A DNA stretch of 64,000 nucleotides, from assembly GCF_000282655.1 (NCBI RefSeq), contig NZ_AKIV01000135.1, positions 62,001 to 126,000 on the forward strand, in the 5' to 3' direction. Source of the DNA: Polaromonas sp. CF318. GTDB taxonomy: Bacteria; Pseudomonadota; Gammaproteobacteria; Burkholderiales; Burkholderiaceae_C. Below, piece after piece: positions 28,163-40,037 of this stretch (its first letter is position 1; every line of letters begins with the position of its first letter). The position numbers and the translations under genes were made by a program. Below the pieces are notes generated by a model. It was not told the origin of the DNA. It saw nothing but the letters and a program-made list of their open reading frames with translations, and searched no databases.

Positions 28163-28341
28163 ACGGCCAACACGGCCATTTGTCTGTTCCCCCGGCATCC
28201 AGGCGGGGAGCGCCCATGGCGCGTCACGTTTAGCGGCTATAGTCAGGCCCGTTTGTCCGGCCTGGCTTTTCACTTTCCGGCGCTGCGTCCCGCAGTCGCC
28301 CGCGGCCGGACACACGCATCATCACAAAGGAAACCCTGAAC

Positions 28342-29319
28342 GTGCGTTCATTCATCAAGATCGCCGCGGCATTCGCCGTGGCCACCGTCACCCTGGCGGC
28401 CCAGGCGCAGCTGGTGCCGCAAAAGCCCGTCACCATCGTCGTTCCCTACCCGGCCGGCGGCCCGCTCGACAATGCCGCGCACATCCTGGCCGACAAGCTG
28501 CGCCCCATGCTCAAGGCCGAGGTGCTGGTCGACAACCGGCCCGGCTCGGGCGGCAATGTGGGCGCCGCGCTGGTCGCCAAGGCGCCGGCCGACGGCCACA
28601 CGCTGGTCATGGGCGCGGTCGCCACCCATGCCATCAACCCCTGGCTGTATCCCAACATGCCTTATGACGCGCTCAAGGACTTCACGCCCATCACGCTGGT
28701 GGCTCGTGTGCCCAATGTGCTGGTCATGAATGCCGAGACGGCCAAGCGCCTGAACATCAAGGACACCAAGGACCTGATCGCTTACGCGCGCAAGAACCCC
28801 GGCCGGCTGAACTATGCCTCGGGCGGTAACGGCAGCGCCGGCCACCTCGCCGGCGAGCTGTTCAAAAGCCTGGCCAAGATCAGCGTGGTGCACCTGCCTT
28901 CCAGCGGCTCGGCCCAGGCGCAGGCCGGCCTGCTGTCCGGCCAGACCGACCTGATGTTCGACAACCTGGCCTCGGCCAGCGCCAACATCAAGTCGGGCAA
29001 GCTGGTGGCCTTCGGTGTGACCACCATCAACCGCTCCAGCAGCTTCACCGAGATTCCCACCATCAATGACGTGCTGCCCGGTTTCCACATCAGCACCTGG
29101 TTCGGCATCTTCGGCCCGGCCAACCTGCCCAAAGCCACGACGGACCAGCTGCAAAAGGCCTTCGCCGCCGCGCTCAACACGCCCGACACGGCCGAAAAGT
29201 TTGCGCGCATGAGCGCCACGCCCAGTCCCATGACTTCGGCGGATTTTGCTTATATGGTGATGAAGGAGCACGCTGACTACGGCCGCCTGATCAAGGTGGC
29301 CAAGATCAAGCTGGACTGA
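28342..29319 (+). CDS. Bug/TctC-family periplasmic substrate-binding protein
   Basis: This 325-residue protein has a Sec signal (FIKIAAAFAVATVTLAAQAQ), then KPVTIVVPYPAGGPLDNAA, VLVDNRPGSGGNVGAALVAK and YASGGNGSAGHLAGELF, all Bug hallmarks. It lies between the two metH halves. The start is GTG 28342 with AAGGAAA upstream. The ligand is unknown and no membrane partner is adjacent; nothing in it suggests a role in methionine synthesis. Confidence 0.9.
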   Translation: MRSFIKIAAAFAVATVTLAAQAQLVPQKPVTIVVPYPAGGPLDNAAHILADKLRPMLKAEVLVDNRPGSGGNVGAALVAKAPADGHTLVMGAVATHAINPWLYPNMPYDALKDFTPITLVARVPNVLVMNAETAKRLNIKDTKDLIAYARKNPGRLNYASGGNGSAGHLAGELFKSLAKISVVHLPSSGSAQAQAGLLSGQTDLMFDNLASASANIKSGKLVAFGVTTINRSSSFTEIPTINDVLPGFHISTWFGIFGPANLPKATTDQLQKAFAAALNTPDTAEKFARMSATPSPMTSADFAYMVMKEHADYGRLIKVAKIKLD

Positions 29320-29434
29320 GCGCCGCTCAAAAAGCCCTCCTGGCGTTGTTGTGGTCGCCAAGCCAGGACCGCCTCGCTGGGCTTGTGAGCGGCTCCAACA
29401 GGCATCCCGATTCCCGGGCATTCGCGCCGGGAAT
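29318..29434 (+). terminator. Hairpin cluster after the Bug gene
   Basis: A long imperfect stem spans 29318-29395 (GAGC..CGCTCA..GCCC against GGGC..TGAGCGGCTC, with an inner CCTGGC/GCCA..CCAGG part). ATTCCCGG (29410-29417) and CCGGGAAT (29427-29434) then form a second hairpin followed by TTTT. These probably insulate the Bug gene from the SAH-controlled metH half. Confidence 0.45.
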
Positions 29435-29465
29435 GGCGGGAGGGGTTTTCGGCGTTTAAAATAAG

Positions 29466-29574
29466 GCCAACCCAAGGAGCGTTGCAGCGGAACCCAGCGT
29501 CCGTCAGGCTTGGGTTACGGCGGCCGCCGCGCGGCGGCCTTCTGCAACGACGCTCACCTTAGCCCCAAGGTGAG
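29466..29574 (+). promoter_or_regulatory. SAH riboswitch controlling the second metH half
   Basis: The leader matches the S-adenosylhomocysteine riboswitch known from proteobacterial ahcY, metH and metF genes. The core GGAGCG/TTGCAGCG and the 3' TGCAACG-ACGCTCACC form P1 (29477-29486 with 29543-29555). AACCCAAG (29469-29476) pairs with CTTGGGTT (29509-29516), as in the SAH pseudoknot. GGCCGCC/GGCGGCC (29522-29539) forms a GC hairpin. CTCACCTT (29553-29560), overlapping the P1 3' strand, is exactly complementary to the Shine-Dalgarno AAGGTGAG (29567-29574). SAH binding should free the SD: an ON switch. Confidence 0.92.
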
Positions 29575-29577
29575 TCC

Positions 29578-32331
<2,754 letters not shown>

Positions 32332-32347
32332 AAACCACTCAGAACCC

Positions 32348-32370
32348 TCCTGGAACAACCGTTTCCAGGA
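32348..32370 (+). terminator. Hairpin after metH
   Basis: TCCTGGAA (32348-32355) and TTCCAGGA (32363-32370) are perfect arms with a 7-nt loop, 17 nt after the metH stop. No T-run follows, so it is a weak terminator or an mRNA-end stabiliser. Confidence 0.4.
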
Positions 32371-32515
32371 TGGTCGCCGCCATTCGCATTTACGGCGACT
32401 TTGCCGCAGAATAAGCAGCGTTTACATAAATACACAGCCGCTTGCCAAAGCGTGTTTACTTTCACGGCATGGGAAACGTTGAACAAGCGATCTGATCTCA
32501 ATAGAGGGAATTGCC

Positions 32516-33328
32516 ATGAACATATCCACTGAAAACCTCCAGCCCGGCCAGCAGGCCTCGTCGGCCAACAAGCCCTTGTGGGCCGCCGTCGGCATTCTGG
32601 GCGTCGCCGTCCTGGCCATGGGCGGCACCATGATTTACCAGATGCGCAACCCGGCAGGCGCCACGCCGCCGGTGGCGCTGGCCACCCCGCAGGCAACGCC
32701 GCAAGCGGCTGCGCCCCTGGCCGCGGCCAGCAGCAGCGCCAGCGCCGCGGACGATCTGGCCGAGAAGCCGGCCGCAGCCCCCGCCAAACCCGCCCCCGTT
32801 CCCGCCAAGAAGGTGGCCAAGCCCACGCCCAAACCGGCGCCCGCGCCCAGCTACGCCGGTATTTCGCCCGCTCCCGGCCCCACGCCCGCGCCGGTTGCCG
32901 TGGCCGCGGTCTGCCATGTGTGCGGCGCCGTTGAATCGGTCACGCCCGTTGAGCGCTCCACCAAACCCGCCGGTGTCGGCGCGGGCGCCGTCGCCGGTGG
33001 CGTGCTGGGCGCCGTGCTCGGCAACCAGATCGGCCATGGCGGCGGCCGCACCGCGGCCACCATCCTGGGTGCGGTCGGCGGCGGTTTTGCCGGCAACGCA
33101 ATCGAAGGCCATATGCGCAAGGAAACCGTCTACCAGGTCGGCGTGCGCATGGAAGACGGTTCGCAGCGCATGGTGGAAGTGGCGCGCGCCCCCAGCGTGG
33201 GCAGCCGCGTGACGGTGGAAGGCAATGTACTGCGCACCAACGACGGCGCCGTTTACGGTCCCAAGCCGCCGCCCGCGCCCGTGGCCGCGCAGCCGCAGGA
33301 GACTTCGCCTTACTACGGCGGCCGCTAA
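32516..33328 (+). CDS. Glycine-zipper 2TM-domain envelope protein
   Basis: This 270-residue protein has an N-terminal TM anchor (about 20-42, LWAAVGILGVAVLAMGGTM), a long Ala/Pro/Lys-rich spacer, then VCHVCGAVESV and a glycine-zipper hairpin (GVGAGAVAGGVLGAVLG ... ILGAVGGGFAGNAIEGH) as in SlyB/Rick-17kDa proteins. The C-terminus (YQVGVRMEDGSQRMV) is the usual post-zipper strand region. SlyB-like proteins stabilise the envelope. AGAGGGAA lies upstream of the ATG and a terminator follows. Confidence 0.85.
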   Translation: MNISTENLQPGQQASSANKPLWAAVGILGVAVLAMGGTMIYQMRNPAGATPPVALATPQATPQAAAPLAAASSSASAADDLAEKPAAAPAKPAPVPAKKVAKPTPKPAPAPSYAGISPAPGPTPAPVAVAAVCHVCGAVESVTPVERSTKPAGVGAGAVAGGVLGAVLGNQIGHGGGRTAATILGAVGGGFAGNAIEGHMRKETVYQVGVRMEDGSQRMVEVARAPSVGSRVTVEGNVLRTNDGAVYGPKPPPAPVAAQPQETSPYYGGR

Positions 33329-33363
33329 GCCCCCCGGGGGCATCGCCCCTTCAACGGACTCTC

Positions 33364-33404
33364 AAAAAAACCCCGCAACGCCCGCCGCGTTGCGGGGTTT
33401 TTTT
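33364..33404. terminator. Bidirectional rho-independent terminator
   Basis: An 11-bp stem CCCCGCAACGC/GCGTTGCGGGG (33371-33381 and 33387-33397) is flanked by A7 and T7. It ends the glycine-zipper gene transcript. Confidence 0.93.
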
Positions 33405-33485
33405 ATGGCCCCAGGGCACGCGCGAAGGGGTGCCGTCCCCGGGGCTTGGCGCTATGATGACCCGGACCATCACAAGGAGGATCGC

Positions 33486-34703
33486 ATGCGGCGTTTTTTC
33501 ATGCTCCTGCTGGCTCCGTTCATGTTTGCCGGCAGTTTTCAGGCGATGGCGGCGGGGCCCAAGGCGGGCCTGGACAAGTTCGAATTCGCGGGCGCGCACG
33601 ACCAGAACACCCCTGTGCTGCTGAGTGCCGCCTCGCGCCCCGTGCCCTTTCTCGGTGCCGACGGGCGCGTGCACATCGACTACGAGCTGCAGGTGATCAA
33701 TGCGCGCGCCGTGCCCGTCAAGCTGGTGTCGCTGGAGGTGCTGGACGCCGGCTCCGGCAAGGTGCTGGCCAGCGTGTCCGGCGCCGAAGTGGCGCGCACT
33801 TTCTCCCTGCTGGGCGGCGCCGCCACCGACAGCATGGACGCGGCACAGGCCGGCTTCTTCTGGATCGACGTGGTGCTGGAGCCCGGCCAGCCCCTGCCGA
33901 AAGCGCTGTCGCACCGCGTGGTGACGGCCGGCGCGGAGGTCAGGCTCACGGCCGCCGTCAAACCTGCGAGCGAAGGCACGGTCCAGACCACGCAGACCGG
34001 CGGCAATGTGGCCATCAGCACCCGGCCGGCGCCGCTGATAGGCCCGCCGCTGGAGGGAACGGGCTGGGTGGCCTTTAACGGCTGCTGCAAGGAAGTCCCG
34101 CACCGGCGCGCCGGCATTCCCGTCAACGGCGTGCTGTATGTGAGCCAGCGCTTTGCCATCGACTGGATCAAGCTGGACGCGAACTCGCAGCAAAGCAACG
34201 GCGACAGCAACAAGAACGCAAACTGGCCGACCTACGGGCAAAAAGCCATTGCCGTGGCCGACGCCAAGGTGGTGTCGGTGCTCGACGGCCTGCCCGAGCG
34301 CGTGCCCAATGCCTTGCCGCCCGACACCACCATGCAGAACGTCACCGGCAACCACGTGGTCCTGGACCTGGGCCGCGGCTACTACGCGTTTTACGCCCAT
34401 CTGCAGCCCGGTTCGCTCAAGGTGCGCATCGGCGACCGCGTCAAGCGCGGTCAGGTGCTGGCGCTGCTGGGCAATTCGGGCAACACCACGGCGCCACACC
34501 TGCATTTTCATGTGTCGGACGGCATGGGCCCGCTTTCGTCCCAGGGCCTGCCTTATGTGATCGACGCTTTTGTCGTCAAGGGGCTGGCCACCGACGCCAC
34601 CGAGCAGGGCAAGGTTGTCGTCCAGCCGCTGCCCCAGCAGGGCCCGCAGCGCGCGGCCCTGCCCATGGATGCCTATGTGGTGGATTTCCCGGCCTTGAAG
34701 TGA
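33486..34703 (+). CDS. Secreted M23-family (LytM-type) peptidase
   Basis: This 405-residue protein has a signal peptide (FFMLLLAPFMFAGSFQAMA), an Ig-like N-terminal region and a C-terminal M23 peptidase domain. The catalytic region includes NHVVLDLGRGYYAFYAHLQPGS, a VKRGQVLALLGNSGN turn and the metal motif HLHFHVSDG. It probably cuts or regulates cutting of cell-wall peptides. The first His of the canonical HxxxD motif appears as VVLDLG, so activity should be checked. AAGGAGG precedes ATG 33486 at 5-nt spacing. Confidence 0.85.
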   Translation: MRRFFMLLLAPFMFAGSFQAMAAGPKAGLDKFEFAGAHDQNTPVLLSAASRPVPFLGADGRVHIDYELQVINARAVPVKLVSLEVLDAGSGKVLASVSGAEVARTFSLLGGAATDSMDAAQAGFFWIDVVLEPGQPLPKALSHRVVTAGAEVRLTAAVKPASEGTVQTTQTGGNVAISTRPAPLIGPPLEGTGWVAFNGCCKEVPHRRAGIPVNGVLYVSQRFAIDWIKLDANSQQSNGDSNKNANWPTYGQKAIAVADAKVVSVLDGLPERVPNALPPDTTMQNVTGNHVVLDLGRGYYAFYAHLQPGSLKVRIGDRVKRGQVLALLGNSGNTTAPHLHFHVSDGMGPLSSQGLPYVIDAFVVKGLATDATEQGKVVVQPLPQQGPQRAALPMDAYVVDFPALK

Positions 34704-34757
34704 AACCCGGCCTTGCCGGCCGGCCTGGACGGCGGCGCGGCGGCACAGCAAAAAAAC

Positions 34758-36086
34758 ATGTTCAGACTTGCGTTGATTCTTTTTGGCGGCGACGCGCTGG
34801 TCAGGCGCTGGAAAATTTTCATGGCGGCGGGTGTGCTGACCGCCCTCTTGGGCATCCTGCTATTGGTTGACCTGGTTGATGGCGTGGCCGATGTGGCCAC
34901 CTGGGTGCTGGGCGCGGTGCTGCTGGCCCAAGGGTTGGTCGAGCTGGTGGTGGGCGCTACCCACGCGCGGGAGCGGCGCCGTTTTGAGATGCTGCGCGGC
35001 GCGGCCATGGTGGTGTTCGCCTGCCTGGTGCTCGATTTCCCCTGGGACAACTCGATTGCCGCCGGCATCCTGTTCGGCGCCGCATTCACTTTCAACGGCC
35101 TGATCCGCATCGCTTCCAGCTGGCTGATCCGCTACCCGAGCTGGCGCAAGTCCAACCTGATAGGCTGGGCCTACCTGGTCATGGCGCTGCTGCTGTTGAC
35201 CAACTGGCCGGTGCCCTCGAGCATGAATGTGTCGCTGTGCACCGGCCTGGCGCTTGTCGCAGGCGGCCACATCCTGATGCGCGGCGCCTGGCGGCTCAGG
35301 CGCCTGCCGCGCGGCTCACGTCTCGCGGCCGTCGAGCTTTACCAAGGCACCCGCGTCCTGCCGCCCGACGCGGCGCCGCCCAGCGCCGAGGTGCTGGCCG
35401 CCAATGCCGCCGCCGGCCACATGGTGGTGCACGTATGGACGGCGGTCGACGCGGTCGACGGCGACCAGGACCGCATACGCCTTCCACTGATCGAGCGCTA
35501 CATCGCCTCCATGACCAAAAAGGGCCGCGTCTCCACCGGCCACGTGGCGCTGGAGTGCGAAGACGGCCTGTACATCAGCCATCACCCGCGTGTGCGCCTT
35601 GCGATCACGCAAGCCAACCTGGTCGACCACCTGCGCGCCACCTCCGGCAACGACCATCCCGGCGTCTGGCTGCCGTCCTATGCCGAGGAAGCCGCGGCGA
35701 CCCGGCCGTCCACGCACAAGATTCTTTTTCGCGCCTACAACCGCGCCTACCTGCAGGCCTTCTGGGACGCCTACCGCCAGGACGACACCTACAACCTCAC
35801 TTCCCGCAACTGCTCCGTCGTGGTGACGCAGGCCGTGGACGCGGCCATGGAAGGCGTGTTCGCCGACAAGCCCTTCTGGCGCACGCTGCTGCGGCTGGCG
35901 CTGCACCCGGACGTCTGGATGGCGGGCGGCGCCCGGGTGCGCGCCGAGGCCATGGCCTGGACGCCGGGGCTGGCGCTCGACTACGTGAGCGCGATCCGGC
36001 GCATCACGCACCCGCGCCACGACCTGAAGGTGCATCTTTCGCGCTGGTGGAAAACCCGCAAGGCGCGCAGGCTGCGCGTGGACTGA
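34758..36086 (+). CDS. HdeD-like membrane domain fused to a papain-like (LRAT/PPPDE-type) domain
   Basis: In this 442-residue protein, residues 1-190 carry about six membrane helices of the HdeD/DUF308 type (FRLALILFGGDALVRRWKI, LLAQGLVELVVGA, LTNWPVPSSMNVSLCTGLAL). From about 200 a soluble domain follows with His 262 in TGHVALECEDGLYISHHP and Cys 352 in LTSRNCSVVVTQAVDA. The His-before-Cys order and the NC motif fit permuted papain-like folds (LRAT/PPPDE/NlpC-like), which act on lipids or peptides. HdeD helps acid tolerance in E. coli. ATG 34758 has no clear SD. I infer a membrane-tethered thiol hydrolase or acyltransferase. Confidence 0.75.
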   Translation: MFRLALILFGGDALVRRWKIFMAAGVLTALLGILLLVDLVDGVADVATWVLGAVLLAQGLVELVVGATHARERRRFEMLRGAAMVVFACLVLDFPWDNSIAAGILFGAAFTFNGLIRIASSWLIRYPSWRKSNLIGWAYLVMALLLLTNWPVPSSMNVSLCTGLALVAGGHILMRGAWRLRRLPRGSRLAAVELYQGTRVLPPDAAPPSAEVLAANAAAGHMVVHVWTAVDAVDGDQDRIRLPLIERYIASMTKKGRVSTGHVALECEDGLYISHHPRVRLAITQANLVDHLRATSGNDHPGVWLPSYAEEAAATRPSTHKILFRAYNRAYLQAFWDAYRQDDTYNLTSRNCSVVVTQAVDAAMEGVFADKPFWRTLLRLALHPDVWMAGGARVRAEAMAWTPGLALDYVSAIRRITHPRHDLKVHLSRWWKTRKARRLRVD

Positions 36087-36098
36087 AGCGTCAGGCCC

Positions 36099-37649
36099 TC
36101 ACTGGGCGGCCTTGAGCGCGCGCCGGTACTGCACCGCTTCTGCGACATGGACCGTCTGCACCACCTGCGCGTCGGCCAGGTCGGCAATCGTCCTGGCGAC
36201 TTTCAGGCAGCGGTGAATGCTGCGCCCCGACCAGCCCAGGCGGGCCGCCGCGGTGTTGAGGAATTTGGCGGCCGCGTCATCGAGCTGGCATTGCGCGTCT
36301 ATGGCCTGGCCCGCCAGCGCCTGGTTGGTGCTGCCTTGCCGGGCCAAGGCGCGCTCGCGCGCCGCGACGACGCGGCGCCGGATGTCGGCCGTGGCCTCGC
36401 CGGGCGGTGTGTTCACGAGTTCATCTGCCGCCAGGGCGCCGACTTCCACATGCAGGTCTATGCGGTCCAGCAGCGGGCCGCTGAGTTTGCCCTGGTAACG
36501 CGAGACCTGCTCGGGCGAGCAGCGGCAGGCCCGCAGGCTGGAGCCCAGGTAGCCGCAGGGGCAGGGGTTCATGGCCGCGACCAGCTGGAAGCGGGCCGGG
36601 AACTCGGCGCGCTGGGCGGCCCGCGAGATCGTGATGCTGCCGGATTCCAGCGGCTCGCGCAGCGCCTCCAGCGCCGCGCGCGGGAACTCGGGCAACTCGT
36701 CGAGGAACAGCACGCCGCGGTGCGCCAGCGAGATCTCGCCGGGCCGCGGCGGCGAACCGCCGCCGACCAGGGCCACGGCACTGGCGGTATGGTGGGGCGC
36801 GCAGGTCGGGCGCAGCGCCCATTTATCCAGCGAAAAGCGGCCGCCCAGGGAGGCCACCGCGGCGCTTTCCAGCGCCTCTTCGGTGCTCATGGCCGGCAGC
36901 AGGCCGGCAAAGCGCTGTGCCAGCATGGATTTGCCGGAGCCGGGCGCGCCCATCATCAGCACGCTGTGGCCGCCGGCGGCCGCGATTTCCAGGGCGCGCC
37001 GGGCTGCGGCCTGGCCTTTCACGTCGGCCAGGTCCGGGTAGGCCGACTGCGGGGGCGGCGGTGCCGGTTTCACCCGCGACCAGCCGTCCAGCTCCTCCAC
37101 GGGGGCATCCCCCGGCAAAAACTGCCTGACCACATCGAGCAGGTGCAGCGCCCGGAATATCTCCGCGCCGGGCACCAGGGCCGCTTCCTGGGCGCTGGCG
37201 TCCGGTAGCACCAATTTGGGCAGTTTTTCGGCGCCGGCGGCGTCGCGCCCGGGGCGGGCCAGCGCCAGGCTCATGGCCAGCGCGCCGCGCACGGGCCGCA
37301 GGTCCCCGCCCAGGGACAGCTCGCCGGCGAATTCATAGCCTTCGAGCTTGCGGGCGTCAACCTGGCCGCTGGCCGCCAGGATGCCCAGGGCAATCGGCAG
37401 GTCGAAGCGGCCGGAATCCTTGGGCAGGTCGGCCGGCGCGAGGTTGACGGTGATTCTTTTATTGGCGGGAAACTCCAGGCCGGTGTTCTGGATGGCGGAG
37501 CGCACGCGTTCGCGGGCCTCCTTGACCTCGGTTTCGGCCAGGCCGACCAGCGTGAAACTGGGCAGGCCGTTGGCCAAGTGGACCTCGACGCGGACGGGCC
37601 GCGCCTCCAGCCCCAGCAAGGCGCGGCTGTGCACTAAAGACAAACTCAT
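36099..37649 (-). CDS. comM: ComM/YifB AAA+ ATPase (Mg-chelatase-like)
   Basis: This 516-residue ComM/YifB homologue is a hexameric helicase promoting branch migration in natural transformation. It has the N-terminal ChlI-like domain (SLVHSRALLGLEARPV ... EVKEARERVRSA), Walker A GAPGSGKS, Walker B VLFLDELPEFPR, the zinc-like segment MNPCPCGYLGS and C-terminal RSIHRCLKVARTIADL. ATG 37649 with GGGAG upstream gives the family start MSLSLVHSR. Convergent with the HdeD fusion gene. Confidence 0.95.
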   Translation of the reverse strand: MSLSLVHSRALLGLEARPVRVEVHLANGLPSFTLVGLAETEVKEARERVRSAIQNTGLEFPANKRITVNLAPADLPKDSGRFDLPIALGILAASGQVDARKLEGYEFAGELSLGGDLRPVRGALAMSLALARPGRDAAGAEKLPKLVLPDASAQEAALVPGAEIFRALHLLDVVRQFLPGDAPVEELDGWSRVKPAPPPPQSAYPDLADVKGQAAARRALEIAAAGGHSVLMMGAPGSGKSMLAQRFAGLLPAMSTEEALESAAVASLGGRFSLDKWALRPTCAPHHTASAVALVGGGSPPRPGEISLAHRGVLFLDELPEFPRAALEALREPLESGSITISRAAQRAEFPARFQLVAAMNPCPCGYLGSSLRACRCSPEQVSRYQGKLSGPLLDRIDLHVEVGALAADELVNTPPGEATADIRRRVVAARERALARQGSTNQALAGQAIDAQCQLDDAAAKFLNTAAARLGWSGRSIHRCLKVARTIADLADAQVVQTVHVAEAVQYRRALKAAQ

Positions 37650-38299
<650 letters not shown>

Positions 38300-38330
38300 G
38301 GCTCAATCCACACAAAAAGAGAATATCGAC

Positions 38331-39887
38331 ATGAAAAAACTACTTGCTTCCCTTGTATTGGGACTGAGCCTGCTGACGACAGGCGCCGTCATGGCACAAG
38401 CCCCGGCCGCCGCGCCCGCCGCTTCGGCAGCCGAAGCCAAACCGGCTGAAGCGGCCGCTTCCGCAGCGCCCGCAGCCGCGGCTGCCGCCGCCCCGGCCGC
38501 CGCCGCAGCGGCTTCCGCACCCGCAGCGGCCGCCTCCGCAGCGCCTGCGCCCGTTCCCAACAAGGGCGACACCGCCTGGATGATGGTTTCCACGCTGCTG
38601 GTCATCATGATGACCGTGCCCGGCCTGGCGCTGTTCTACGGCGGCCTGGTCCGCAGCAAGAACATGCTGTCGGTGCTGATGCAGGTCATGGTCACCTTCT
38701 CGATGATCGTGGTGCTGTGGTTCATCTACGGCTACAGCCTGGCTTTCACCGAGGGCAACGCCTTCTTCGGCGGCTTCGACCGGCTCTTCATGAAGGGCAT
38801 CTGGGACAACGTCGCGGGCACCTTCGCCAACGGCGCGACCTTCAGCAAGGGCGTCGTGATCCCCGAGATCGTGTTCGCCGCCTTCCAGGCCACCTTCGCC
38901 GGCATCACCTGCGCGCTGATCGTCGGCGCCTTCGCCGAACGCATCAAGTTCTCCGCCGTGCTGCTGTTCATGGCCATCTGGTTCACTTTCAGCTATGCGC
39001 CTATCGCCCACATGGTCTGGTTCTGGATGGGCCCTGACGCCTACACCGGCAAGGAAGTCGCCGACGCCATGAGCGCCAAAGGCGGCTACATCTGGCAAAT
39101 GGGCGCCCTGGACTTCGCGGGCGGTACCGTGGTGCACATCAACGCCGCCGTCGCCGGCCTGGTCGGTGCCTTCTGCATCGGCAAACGCATCGGCTACGGC
39201 AAGGAAGCCATGGCGCCTCACAGCCTGACCCTGACCATGGTCGGCGCCGCGCTGCTGTGGGTGGGCTGGTTCGGCTTCAACGCCGGTTCCGCCCTGGAAG
39301 CCAACGGCTTCGCCGCCCTGGCCTTTATCAACACCCTGGGTGCCACCGCAGCCGCCGTGCTGGCCTGGTGCGTCGGTGAAGCGCTGATGCGCGGCAAGGC
39401 CTCCATGCTGGGTGCCGCCTCCGGCGCCGTCGCCGGCCTGGTGGCCATCACCCCCGCAGCCGGCAACGTCGGCATAGGCGGCGGCCTGGTCATCGGCCTG
39501 ATCGCCGGCTTCGCCTGCCTCTGGGGCGTGAACGGCCTGAAGAAACTGCTGGGCGCTGACGACTCGCTGGACGTGTTCGGCGTGCACGGCGTGGGCGGTA
39601 TCCTGGGCGCATTGCTCACCGGCGTCTTCAATTCGCCCGCACTGGGTGGCCCGAGCTTTGTGGGTGACTGGGTGACCGCCACGGCTGTGACGCCCGACGC
39701 CTACACCATCGCCGGCCAGGTCTGGATCCAGGCCAAGGCCGTGCTGATCACCATCGTCTGGTCCGGCGTGGTCTCCTTCATCGCCTACAAGGTGGTGGAC
39801 CTGACCATCGGCCTGCGTGTCAGCGAAGAAGACGAGCGCGAAGGCCTGGACATCACGTCCCACGGCGAAACCGCTTACAACCGCTGA
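38331..39887 (+). CDS. amtB: Ammonium transporter
   Basis: This 518-residue Amt/MEP channel moves ammonium across the inner membrane and is blocked by GlnK. It has a signal peptide (LLASLVLGLSLLTTGAVMAQ), an unusual Ala/Pro-rich spacer (about 23-75), then the transporter core with FYGGLVRSKN, DFAGGTVVHINAA (pore His), GWFGFNAGSA and DVFGVHGVGGILGALLTG (second pore His). AmtB is about 400 residues after its signal, so the spacer explains the excess length. AGAGAA lies upstream of ATG 38331. Confidence 0.96.
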   Translation: MKKLLASLVLGLSLLTTGAVMAQAPAAAPAASAAEAKPAEAAASAAPAAAAAAAPAAAAAASAPAAAASAAPAPVPNKGDTAWMMVSTLLVIMMTVPGLALFYGGLVRSKNMLSVLMQVMVTFSMIVVLWFIYGYSLAFTEGNAFFGGFDRLFMKGIWDNVAGTFANGATFSKGVVIPEIVFAAFQATFAGITCALIVGAFAERIKFSAVLLFMAIWFTFSYAPIAHMVWFWMGPDAYTGKEVADAMSAKGGYIWQMGALDFAGGTVVHINAAVAGLVGAFCIGKRIGYGKEAMAPHSLTLTMVGAALLWVGWFGFNAGSALEANGFAALAFINTLGATAAAVLAWCVGEALMRGKASMLGAASGAVAGLVAITPAAGNVGIGGGLVIGLIAGFACLWGVNGLKKLLGADDSLDVFGVHGVGGILGALLTGVFNSPALGGPSFVGDWVTATAVTPDAYTIAGQVWIQAKAVLITIVWSGVVSFIAYKVVDLTIGLRVSEEDEREGLDITSHGETAYNR

Positions 39888-39958
39888 TACGGCGGACGGG
39901 CCGCCCTGGAGGCGGTCCGGCCCTATTAGATATTTACTGAGAGTCTCCTTTGGATGTT

Positions 39959-39994
39959 CAGCCCGCCGGTGCAAACCGGTGGGCTGTTTTTTTT
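39959..39994 (+). terminator. Rho-independent terminator after amtB
   Basis: CAGCCC-GCCGGT pairs with ACCGGT-GGGCTG across a GCAA tetraloop (39959-39986, one G-T pair), followed by T8. It ends the glnK-amtB operon. Confidence 0.9.
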
Positions 39995-40037
39995 GGCGCT
40001 ACAGTGGCGGCTGTCCACACAAAACGAAGGTACCGTG

